Positions 1-4,775 of a stretch of 5,944 nucleotides of DNA are shown in pieces. The stretch's first letter is position 1. Every line of letters starts with the position of its first letter. Origin of the DNA: Candidatus Segatella intestinihominis (lineage in GTDB: Bacteria > Bacteroidota > Bacteroidia > Bacteroidales > Bacteroidaceae); assembly GCA_900548535.1 (NCBI GenBank), contig URLG01000118.1:1-5944 (forward strand), read 5' to 3'. The notes below the pieces were generated by a model. It saw only the letters and a program-made list of their open reading frames with translations. It was not told the DNA's origin and made no database searches. The position numbers were made by a program, and so were the translations under genes.

Positions 1-26
1 CGCTCAGAAATTGAAGTAAACTTCAT
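1..26 (-). CDS. Possible 5' end of a leftward gene, cut by the window edge
   Basis: An ATG on the minus strand (24-26) opens a frame that stays open to the left edge, reading MKFTSISE and then running out of the window. It lies about 60 nt downstream of a well-matched Bacteroidota promoter (92-123) pointing the same way, which is the main reason to believe it. Eight codons are too few to assign a family. A second ATG four bases upstream meets a stop after two codons. The true start could also lie further left, which would make this sequence part of a longer leader. Confidence 0.35.
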
Positions 27-63
27 TTCATTCGACTTGCACTAACTTTCTTTATGTTGCTAA

Positions 64-80
64 GAGAAAGTGTATTTCTC
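64..80 (-). other. Small hairpin in the leader of the leftward transcript
   Basis: Perfect 6-bp inverted repeat (64-69 GAGAAA, 75-80 TTTCTC) with a 5-nt loop. It falls just downstream of the start site expected from the promoter at 92-123, so it would sit at or near the 5' end of the leftward mRNA. A 5'-terminal hairpin can stabilise a transcript, but that role is inferred here. Confidence 0.3.
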
Positions 81-91
81 AAAAGCGAGTG

Positions 92-123
92 CAAAAGTAC
101 AAACATTTTCCGAACCCACCAAA
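92..123 (-). promoter_or_regulatory. Bacteroidota-type promoter, leftward
   Basis: Read on the minus strand, TTTG (120-123) is followed after exactly 20 nt by TACTTTTG (92-99). This matches the Bacteroidota sigma-ABfr consensus TTTG / TAnnTTTG at both elements and in spacing. Transcription should start near 85-88 and run off the left edge, giving a leader of about 60 nt to the ATG at 26. Confidence 0.6.
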
Positions 124-342
124 TATTTCCAAGAAAAAGTTTAAAAATTAACGGTCTTTTAACACTTCAATGCATTTTCGTGACCTAAATGATACACTAC
201 ACATTATAATATACATACGCACTCTCGCAGCTGTGTGCAGGCGCACACCCGCACTCAAGCGCACGCCATTTATATATGATATTGAGATTGGTGGCGATAA
301 CAACTAACCATTCCACTGACAACTTTTATAAAACAACACAGT
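124..342. other. Gene-free stretch left of the foldback element
   Basis: I see no credible coding frame here. The first part is AT-rich. Positions 217-267 are markedly GC-richer, with several GCGCAC/GCAC words and a small hairpin (233-238 GTGTGC with 243-248 GCACAC). No promoter of the Bacteroidota form was recognised pointing right. This is the left part of a roughly 1.1-kb gap (27-1145) without an intact gene. The rest of that gap is covered by the repeat, hairpin and remnant entries below. Confidence 0.5.
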
Positions 343-369
343 TTGCGTTTTCTACCGCACACCGCACAA
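343..369 (+). repeat. Left 27-bp perfect inverted-repeat arm
   Basis: The arm begins TTGCGTTTTC and ends CACCGCACAA. Its exact reverse complement is at 637-663, 267 nt away. The flanking bases at 342 and 370 break the match on both sides, so the perfect block is exactly 27 bp. It contains one copy of the ACACCGCAC 9-mer (359-367). Confidence 0.9.
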
Positions 370-647
370 AATCCTTATATCTCGCTATCACTCTGCTAGT
401 TACACAAGTGCGGTGTCAGTCTCAACACCACACAACACCGCACAACACCGCACTACCGATTTTTCGCTTTATTTTACATTATTTGTCAGGATATTGCACT
501 TTCCGTATACTATTCATCGAAAAACCGAGTTTTTGCGAGCAACAATGCGAGTGCGGTGTTGTGAGGTGTTAGTGAGGTGTTTAGCCAACACCGCACTGCA
601 TTTAACATATTATTATACAGCGCATTAAGGTGCCTCTTGTGCGGTGT
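359..647. repeat. Array of GTGCGGTGT / ACACCGCAC 9-mers in mirror pairs
   Basis: Seven exact copies: ACACCGCAC at 359-367, 435-443, 445-453 and 588-596, and GTGCGGTGT at 408-416, 551-559 and 639-647. There are three near copies: 425-433 (ACACCACAC) and 561-569 and 572-580 (GTGAGGTGT). They form five opposed pairs all centred at 502-503: 359/639, 408/588, 425/572, 435/561 and 445/551. Copies at 423-452 make three tandem 10-bp units, CAACACCRCA. Such a spread resembles multiple binding sites for one protein, for example transposase, recombinase or repressor, but no such protein is encoded in the window. Confidence 0.8.
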
Positions 648-663
648 GCGGTAGAAAACGCAA
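637..663 (-). repeat. Right 27-bp perfect inverted-repeat arm
   Basis: Exact reverse complement of 343-369, beginning TTGTGCGGTG and ending AAAACGCAA, with one GTGCGGTGT copy at 639-647. Outside both arms only scattered similarity continues (short CT, TG and TT matches interrupted by mismatches), as expected if the element was once longer or the ends are specifically conserved. Confidence 0.9.
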
Positions 664-729
664 TCTATGTTTTTACAACGCAAAGATTTCTTACTACAAC
701 TATTATTCGAAAAATTTAGGATTTCTCAT

Positions 730-817
730 CCCCGATGTAGTGGAATCTATACCCCGATGTTCAAGAAAGTGCCGAGCCCAGGCACAAAAGTGCCCGTGGT
801 GAGGGCACTTTTGTGCC
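730..817. repeat. Perfect 15-bp hairpin with companion short repeats
   Basis: Arms 781-795 and 803-817 are perfect 15-bp inverted repeats around a 7-nt loop (796-802). Each arm is itself a small palindrome (GGCAC AAAA GTGCC and GGCAC TTTT GTGCC). A third half-arm, GTGCC at 769-773, can pair with 781-785 and would compete with the large hairpin. No T-run follows on either strand, so it is not a normal intrinsic terminator. It looks like a REP-type or cruciform palindrome. Just upstream, the 9-mer CCCCGATGT occurs twice (730-738 and 752-760), 22 bp apart. Confidence 0.65.
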
Positions 818-838
818 CTAGCGAGGAACTGTTTTCGG

Positions 839-961
839 ATGGTCAGAGATCAGGCTACGGCTACAGAAGAAGACTTGTAGCTGTCAGTATCTGGAGCTGT
901 CATCGTTGAGATTACTCGTGATGGCAAACAGATAGCTGTCAGAAAGATTGCCGTAAGATAA
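839..961 (+). pseudogene. Possible decayed gene fragment
   Basis: A frame starting ATG at 839 reads MVRDQATATEEDL, hits TAG at 878-880, then continues for 26 codons to TAA at 959-961, ending GAVIVEITRDGKQIAVRKIAVR. The alternating hydrophobic/charged C-terminal part looks protein-like (beta-strand character), unlike the neighbouring frames. The family is not recognised. It may be the tail of a gene removed by deletion or insertion of the structures on its left, or chance. No promoter or ribosome site supports current expression. Confidence 0.22.
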
Positions 962-965
962 GAGA

Positions 966-999
966 TTATGGCATAAATTGAAAATCTTATGGAATAAAT
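966..999 (+). promoter_or_regulatory. 21-bp-spaced direct repeat upstream of the Bax inhibitor-like gene
   Basis: TTATGGCATAAAT (966-978) and TTATGGAATAAAT (987-999) match in 12 of 13 positions and start 21 bp apart, which puts them on the same DNA face. The proximal copy is centred about 60-65 bp upstream of the start site expected from the -7 element at 1044-1051, a position typical of activators. AraC-family proteins often bind direct half-sites with this period, so the membrane-anchored AraC regulator encoded at 2124-3161 is a possible but unproven ligand. Confidence 0.4.
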
Positions 1000-1043
1000 G
1001 TTAATAAAGCGTAGAGATAATCGCCTATATCAAGAAATGGCAT

Positions 1044-1051
1044 TATCTTTG
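1044..1051 (+). promoter_or_regulatory. Bacteroidota -7 element for the Bax inhibitor-like gene
   Basis: TATCTTTG matches TAnnTTTG exactly. No TTTG is present 19-21 nt upstream, so the -33 element is weak or absent, which would fit activator dependence. Transcription from about 1056-1058 gives a leader near 88 nt. The leader contains a run of six G (1069-1074) inside a small hairpin (TATAG 1065-1069 with CTATA 1075-1079) and then an A-rich stretch up to the ATG. Confidence 0.5.
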
Positions 1052-1145
1052 CGCTTGTTAATCATATAGGGGGGCTATACTCTATATATAATTAAGGTGT
1101 AGCTTCTCTATCAAAGAAAAGAATATAAATTAAATAGAAAAGAAT

Positions 1146-1892
1146 ATGACTGAAAAAGAAATGTACAATCTGATAAATAATCAGAACGGACAGCAGAGCA
1201 ATGGCTTTGTTGTCAACGAGAAGGAAAGAGGACTGAGTAGTGCTTTCCCTGTATTGATGCGCAAGGTTTACACTTGGATGACCTTGGCACTGCTCATCAC
1301 GGGTGTCACAGCCTTTGGCGTGGCTAGCAGCCCTACCCTCTTCATGAGCCTCAGCAAGATGATGTGGGGATTGATCATCGCCGAGCTTGCCTTGGTGTTT
1401 ATCCTCAGTGGTGCCATCAACCGCCTGTCACTGGGTACGGCTACCTTGATGTTCATCGGTTACTCGGTACTGAACGGTGCGATGCTCTCATCCATCTTCC
1501 TGCTGTATGAGCCTATGGTGATAGCCAAGGTATTCTTCATCACCGCTGGTACCTTCGGAGCGATGGCTGTATATGGTTATACCACCAAGAAGGATTTGAC
1601 CTCAATGGGCAAGATACTCTTCATGGCTTTGATCGGACTGATTATCGCTACCGTGGTAAACATGTTCTTGAAGAGCCCTGGCTTCGATTACATCTTGAGC
1701 TATATCGGTGTGGCTATCTTCATCGGTTTGACTGCCTGGGATAGCCAGAAGATTAAAGAGATGCTCCAGACTCAGTATGACATGAGCGAGGGCGCTCAGA
1801 AGCTTGCCCTCCTCGGAGCCTTGACGTTGTATCTCGACTTCATCAACCTCTTCCTCTATCTGCTCCGCATCTTCGGCAACAATAGAGACTAA
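1146..1892 (+). CDS. Bax inhibitor-1/YccA family inner-membrane protein
   Basis: The 248-residue protein has a polar N-terminus (1-40) followed by about seven hydrophobic helices (roughly 43-62, 71-91, 97-120, 124-144, 156-175, 180-197 and 219-243), the layout of the BI-1/TMBIM family. Family signatures are visible: YTWMTLALLITG near 42, GYTTKKDLTSMG at 144-155, LTAWDSQKIK at 195-204 and LYLDFINLFLYLLRIFG at 228-244. Asp199 and Asp231 lie in the last two helices, where the structurally studied Bacillus homologue YetJ carries its paired pH-sensing aspartates. Known members are pH-dependent calcium leak channels or act in membrane protein quality control (YccA with FtsH). Which applies here is not shown. 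The ATG at 1146 fits the A-rich leader; Met6 (1161) is a possible later start. The gene is monocistronic, with its own promoter and terminator. Confidence 0.93.
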   Translation: MTEKEMYNLINNQNGQQSNGFVVNEKERGLSSAFPVLMRKVYTWMTLALLITGVTAFGVASSPTLFMSLSKMMWGLIIAELALVFILSGAINRLSLGTATLMFIGYSVLNGAMLSSIFLLYEPMVIAKVFFITAGTFGAMAVYGYTTKKDLTSMGKILFMALIGLIIATVVNMFLKSPGFDYILSYIGVAIFIGLTAWDSQKIKEMLQTQYDMSEGAQKLALLGALTLYLDFINLFLYLLRIFGNNRD

Positions 1893-1900
1893 AAACAAAG

Positions 1901-1939
1901 AAAGTTGGCTTGCCCATCCGCGGGTTTGCCAACTTTTTT
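1901..1939 (+). terminator. Intrinsic terminator of the Bax inhibitor-like gene
   Basis: Perfect 9-bp stem (1901-1909 AAAGTTGGC with 1928-1936 GCCAACTTT), with an inner CCC/GGG pairing (1913-1915 with 1922-1924), ends in a six-T run at 1934-1939. It starts 8 nt after the TAA stop codon. Confidence 0.88.
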
Positions 1940-1996
1940 CTGTTATTTTAGAAAAAGCAAATGATAAAGTCAATACTGAGTTTTTGATTGACACTG

Positions 1997-2004
1997 CAAA
2001 GATA
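1997..2004 (-). promoter_or_regulatory. Orphan leftward -7-like element
   Basis: The minus strand reads TATCTTTG, an exact -7 match, but no TTTG lies 19-21 nt upstream. Transcription from it would run antisense through the terminator and 3' end of the Bax inhibitor-like gene. It may be chance or a promoter remnant. Confidence 0.2.
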
Positions 2005-2026
2005 CAAAATATCTCGCAAAATGGGG

Positions 2027-2073
2027 TTTCAATTCGTAAAAAAACGATTTCATTTTGTAAATAAGGTGTTTCA
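2027..2073 (+). repeat. Three TTTCA repeats phased at 21 bp
   Basis: TTTCA occurs at 2027-2031, 2048-2052 and 2069-2073, always 21 bp apart. The first two copies extend to 14-mers (TTTCAATTCGTAAA and TTTCATTTTGTAAA) that match at 12 of 14 positions. The third runs into the stem of the large hairpin at 2065-2112. The function is unknown; the phasing resembles a protein-binding array more than coding sequence. Confidence 0.5.
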
Positions 2074-2112
2074 TTGGGGGAATGAAACTGTTTCTTTCCC
2101 CAATGAAACACC
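2065..2112 (-). terminator. Very strong hairpin at the convergent gene ends, probable terminator of the AraC-type gene
   Basis: Arms 2065-2079 and 2098-2112 form a perfect 15-bp stem (GGTGTTTCATTGGGG against its complement). Pairing continues inward through a G-T and two A-T pairs and, past one bulge, four more pairs (2084-2087 with 2091-2094), leaving a 3-nt loop. It begins 11 nt past the stop codon of the leftward AraC-type gene. On that strand it is followed by TTATTT, a modest U-tract; on the other strand no T-run follows. Confidence 0.55.
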
Positions 2113-2123
2113 CACAACATCGC

Positions 2124-3161
2124 TTATTTCCTCGATGAACTGGCTAGATTACGATATTCTGTAGGCGAACAACCATGGGTAGCCGCAAAGACTCTTCGGA
2201 AAGTGGAGAGGGAATTGAAGCCCGACTTATCGGCTATCTCCTGAAGTCCGGCAGCGGATGATTGCAACAACTGCTCGGCATGCTTGATGCGGTAGTTGTT
2301 GACGAAGTCATAGAACGTATGTCCATTCTCCTGATTGAAATAGCGACTGAGATAGGTACGATTGGTTCCCACCTCACGTGCCACATCCGATAGTTTCAAC
2401 TTAGGATTGAGATAGAGTTTCTCCTCATCGAAGAGGCGCTGCACCTCGGCTGCCATGCTAGAAGCCTCAGCTTCCGTCTCCTCCACGATAGGCACAATCT
2501 CCGTATCACTCAACTCGTCTATCGCCGACTCATGCTTGTAGAGGAAATAGCAAATAAACAACCACAATATCAGATTGGACACCTGATAGATATCATCACA
2601 GCTGTCATCTATCACAAAGCAAGAGATGATCCAAATAGCCAATATCAAGAAGAAGGTATGCAGAATGGCACGGAGCCAATTCAGGTTGATATTCTCCTGA
2701 TAAGAGAATCGCTCCTTGAGTTGGCGGTTGTATCGATCTATCAAGACAAAGAGCACCAAGAAGGTGATGGTGCCATAAGCCGCTCCCCACACCACCAACA
2801 TATAGAACCAAATGAGACTATTGGTGAGCAGATAGAAGATAGGCAACAGCAGGAATGGCAACTCCAGCAGGATGGCCTTGATCCACCTAAACCATCCCGG
2901 CTTCACCAGTTCCAGCAACACAAAACTATAGAACGGGATAATCATCATATCCAGCGCCGTGGTGAGATACCAGATATGTTCATTGTTGAGATCAAAGAAA
3001 TAAAAAAACGCGATATCCTTCACAAACTGCAAATCTACCACTATCATCAACCACATGACCATGCGATGCAATAGGTCATTGCCCTTGCGCCAAAACATCC
3101 ATGCCATCATGGAGAAGAACATCATGCTCATGCCATAAATATAACTAGTCAGTGCATCCAT
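2124..3161 (-). CDS. Membrane-anchored AraC-family transcriptional regulator
   Basis: From the ATG at 3161 the protein has 345 residues. Residues 1-210 are mostly hydrophobic with about seven helices (roughly 4-24, 32-56, 64-85, 93-113, 116-142, 162-184 and 192-208). An acidic linker (210-235) leads to a C-terminal AraC/HTH_18 DNA-binding domain (about 239-338), with LSDVAREVGTNRTYLSRYFN as the first helix-turn-helix and IADKSGFNSLSTFRRVF plus GCSPTEYR as the second. Seven helices would leave the N-terminus outside and the DNA-binding domain in the cytoplasm. This layout, seen in other Bacteroidota regulators, suggests sensing at or in the membrane; the ligand is unknown. The frame continues upstream to a GTG at 3203, but those 14 codons lie in the preceding gene's terminator, so ATG 3161 behind TTAAGAGAT is preferred. 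Possible targets are itself, the inositol synthase or the Bax inhibitor-like gene. Confidence 0.85.
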   Translation of the reverse strand: MDALTSYIYGMSMMFFSMMAWMFWRKGNDLLHRMVMWLMIVVDLQFVKDIAFFYFFDLNNEHIWYLTTALDMMIIPFYSFVLLELVKPGWFRWIKAILLELPFLLLPIFYLLTNSLIWFYMLVVWGAAYGTITFLVLFVLIDRYNRQLKERFSYQENINLNWLRAILHTFFLILAIWIISCFVIDDSCDDIYQVSNLILWLFICYFLYKHESAIDELSDTEIVPIVEETEAEASSMAAEVQRLFDEEKLYLNPKLKLSDVAREVGTNRTYLSRYFNQENGHTFYDFVNNYRIKHAEQLLQSSAAGLQEIADKSGFNSLSTFRRVFAATHGCSPTEYRNLASSSRK

Positions 3162-3183
3162 ATCTCTTAAAAAAGCTTTTTCT

Positions 3184-3240
3184 AAAAAAAACAAAAGAGG
3201 CACACCTATGCTATCTCGAAAAGACTACACAGGCATGCCT
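3184..3240 (-). terminator. Intrinsic terminator between the inositol synthase and AraC genes
   Basis: Arms 3223-3240 and 3198-3215 pair over 18 positions on the minus strand, with 17 pairs (some G-U) and one A-A mismatch, around a 7-nt loop (3216-3222). The sequence then runs CTTTTG followed by eight T (3197 down to 3184). It lies 70 nt past the inositol synthase stop codon and ends only 23 nt before the AraC-type ATG. It should separate the two genes, or act as an attenuator if the AraC gene is read from a promoter to its right. Confidence 0.8.
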
Positions 3241-3309
3241 ACTTATATAAACTTATGATTAGACTTCAATCGTATATTCTATATATATTAATAATGTATA
3301 GAAAAAAGA

Positions 3310-4638
3310 TTAGTCGATTTCCTCATCTGGCTCATAACCGCCCATCTCACGGATGGCATTCTTCAGCATGGTGTACTGCTGATAGAGGTGGTTGACAGCC
3401 TCCTCGCCCTTGGTGTAATCGTGCATAGGTGCCTTGAGGAAGAAGCTCAAGAAGCGCTGGATGCCATAACGACCAGCACGAGCGGCGAGGTCGCTCAGCA
3501 AGGTGAGGTCGAGCAACAATGGAGCGGCGAGGATAGAGTCGCGGCAGAGGAAGTTGATCTTGATCTGCATAGGATAGCCCATCCATCCGAAGATGTCGAT
3601 GTTGTCCCATCCCTCCTTGTTGTCGTTGCGAGGTGGATAATAGTTGATACGTACCTTGTGATAGTACTGTGTATCCTCGTCATTGCCATGGCCATAGAGA
3701 TCAGGCTGAACATCTGGCTTGAGGATGGTCTCCAGGGTAGAGAGTTTACTTACCTCCTTGGTGTGGAAGTTGGCTGGCTCATCGAGCACGAGACCATCAC
3801 GGTTGCCGAGGATGTTGGTAGAGAACCAACCATTCAAACCGAGGCAACGGGTACCGATGATAGGTGCAAAACCACTCTTGACAAGGGTCTGACCAGTCTT
3901 GAAGTCCTTACCAGCGATAGGCATCTTGGTCTTCTCAGCGAGTTCCCACATAGCAGGAATATCGACGGTAGTGTTAGGAGCACCCATGATGAAAGGAGCG
4001 CCCTCAGTCAGTGCAGCGTAAGCATAGCACATAGATGGAGCGATGTGCTCACGGTCGTCAGCCTTCATGGCAGCCTCAAGAGATGCCAATGCGCCGTGGA
4101 TTTCCATATCTATTGGTACATAGATCTCGGTAGAAGCAGCCCAGATGACAACGATACGAGCGCAACCATTCTTCTCCTTGAAGTCGCGGATGTCCTGGCG
4201 AAGGGCTTCCACCATTTCCCAGCGAGTCTTGCAGTCCTTGACATTATCACCATCCAAGCGCTTAGCGTAGTTCTTGTCGAAAGCAGCCTTCATAGGCACA
4301 ACCTTCTCCAACTCCTCACGCACTGGGTTGATATCCTTCTCCTTCAACACCTCGGCATACATAGCTGCCTGATAAGCATTCTGTGGATAAACATCCCAAG
4401 TTCCAAACACGATATCATTGAGGTCGGCAAGTGGCACAATGTCCTTGTAATGCAGATATTTTTTGTCTGCTCCACGGCCTACACGAATCTTGTCATACTG
4501 AGTCATAGAACCTACCGGCTTGGCAAGTCCCTTACGAGCCATAAACACACCAGTCATAAAGGTAGTAGCAACAGCGCCACAACCTACGACCATAATACCC
4601 AGCTTACCTTCAGCTGGCTTTACTTTGTTTTGTTCCAT
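3310..4638 (-). CDS. ino1: Inositol-3-phosphate synthase (myo-inositol-1-phosphate synthase)
   Basis: The enzyme converts glucose 6-phosphate to 1D-myo-inositol 3-phosphate in the cytoplasm, using NAD+ in an internal oxidation-reduction cycle. The 442-residue protein begins with a Rossmann dinucleotide-binding loop (GIMVVGCGAVATTF, 14-27). It carries the catalytic-core segments of the family: GKDFKTGQTLVKS (243-255, with the lysine-rich active site), NILGNRDG (275-282), KVRINYYPP (328-336) and CRDSILAAPLLLDL (365-378). It is shorter than the eukaryotic enzyme (over 500 residues), as usual for bacterial forms. In gut Bacteroidota the product feeds inositol phospholipids and inositol sphingolipids. 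The usual partner genes (phosphatidylinositol-phosphate synthase and phosphatase) are not within this window. ATG 4638 directly precedes the conserved N-terminus, and a -7 element lies about 50 nt upstream. Confidence 0.95.
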   Translation of the reverse strand: MEQNKVKPAEGKLGIMVVGCGAVATTFMTGVFMARKGLAKPVGSMTQYDKIRVGRGADKKYLHYKDIVPLADLNDIVFGTWDVYPQNAYQAAMYAEVLKEKDINPVREELEKVVPMKAAFDKNYAKRLDGDNVKDCKTRWEMVEALRQDIRDFKEKNGCARIVVIWAASTEIYVPIDMEIHGALASLEAAMKADDREHIAPSMCYAYAALTEGAPFIMGAPNTTVDIPAMWELAEKTKMPIAGKDFKTGQTLVKSGFAPIIGTRCLGLNGWFSTNILGNRDGLVLDEPANFHTKEVSKLSTLETILKPDVQPDLYGHGNDEDTQYYHKVRINYYPPRNDNKEGWDNIDIFGWMGYPMQIKINFLCRDSILAAPLLLDLTLLSDLAARAGRYGIQRFLSFFLKAPMHDYTKGEEAVNHLYQQYTMLKNAIREMGGYEPDEEID

Positions 4639-4688
4639 AATTACAGGTTTTATTTATGCTAAGTCTTCTTTTGATTTAAATATATGTG

Positions 4689-4696
4689 CAAAGATA
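4689..4696 (-). promoter_or_regulatory. Probable -7 element for the inositol synthase gene
   Basis: The minus strand reads TATCTTTG, matching TAnnTTTG exactly, 50 nt before the start codon. A start site near 4682 would give a leader of about 43 nt. No clear TTTG sits at the expected -33 position (about 4717), so the promoter may be weak or activator-dependent. Confidence 0.5.
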
Positions 4697-4753
4697 GTAA
4701 AAACTATTGAGTTTAGGTTGGTTTTCTAGGAAATTCTTGCAAACATTTACATT

Positions 4754-4765
4754 AATTAGCTAATT
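4754..4765. promoter_or_regulatory. Perfect 12-bp palindrome in the divergent intergenic region
   Basis: AATTAGCTAATT is exactly self-complementary and lies about 60 bp upstream of the inositol synthase -7 element. It could be an operator for a dimeric regulator, but AT-rich palindromes of this size can arise by chance. Confidence 0.25.
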
Positions 4766-4775
4766 TATTCATAAA

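Larger units (their letters stand above)
343..663. repeat. 321-bp symmetric foldback (MITE-like or invertible) element
   Basis: The two ends are perfect 27-bp inverted repeats, and the interior is also an imperfect inverted repeat about the same centre (near 502-503). Inner arms 434-453 and 551-570 match in 19 of 20 positions, and the segments between inner and outer arms are nearly equal in length (64 and 66 nt). A small hairpin sits near the centre (520-525 AAAAAC with 529-534 GTTTTT). The open frames across it have low-complexity, implausible translations and are not genes. No target-site duplication of more than 2 bp is visible outside the ends. It could be a non-autonomous foldback/MITE-type element, an invertible segment, or a structured RNA or cruciform locus. 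The sequence alone does not decide. Confidence 0.75.

Noticed and set aside
423..596. Short repeats considered as a CRISPR array
   Set aside because: Units are only 9-10 bp, occur in both orientations and have no regular unique spacers. They are mirror-symmetric binding-site-like repeats.
276..628. Two overlapping rightward open frames (98 and 71 codons) across the foldback element
   Set aside because: They read through the inverted repeats, give His/Thr/Cys-rich low-complexity translations, and have no promoter or ribosome site. The repeat structure explains the sequence.
781..817. Perfect 15-bp hairpin as an intrinsic terminator
   Set aside because: No T-run follows the stem on either strand and no gene ends nearby.
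667..909. Rightward 80-codon open frame
   Set aside because: It crosses the 15-bp palindrome, has no family-like motif, and a different frame gives the more protein-like tail at 881-961.
1064..1088. G-rich leader hairpin of the Bax inhibitor-like gene as a riboswitch
   Set aside because: Only a 5-6 bp stem around a G-run. No known riboswitch core or expression platform can be recognised.
1602..2120. 172-codon leftward open frame overlapping the Bax inhibitor-like gene
   Set aside because: It is antisense to a conserved membrane protein and reads through both the terminator and the hairpin.
2532..3074. 180-codon rightward open frame opposite the AraC-type gene
   Set aside because: It has a Gln/His-rich implausible translation, antisense to the hydrophobic segments of a recognised regulator.
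3162..3203. GTG 3203 as the start of the AraC-type gene
   Set aside because: These codons are the stem and T-run of a strong terminator, and an ATG at 3161 with a purine-rich leader lies just downstream.
3388..4662. 424-codon open frame opposite the inositol synthase gene
   Set aside because: It is antisense to a fully recognisable enzyme. Its length follows from the codon bias of that gene, and its translation has no recognisable domain.
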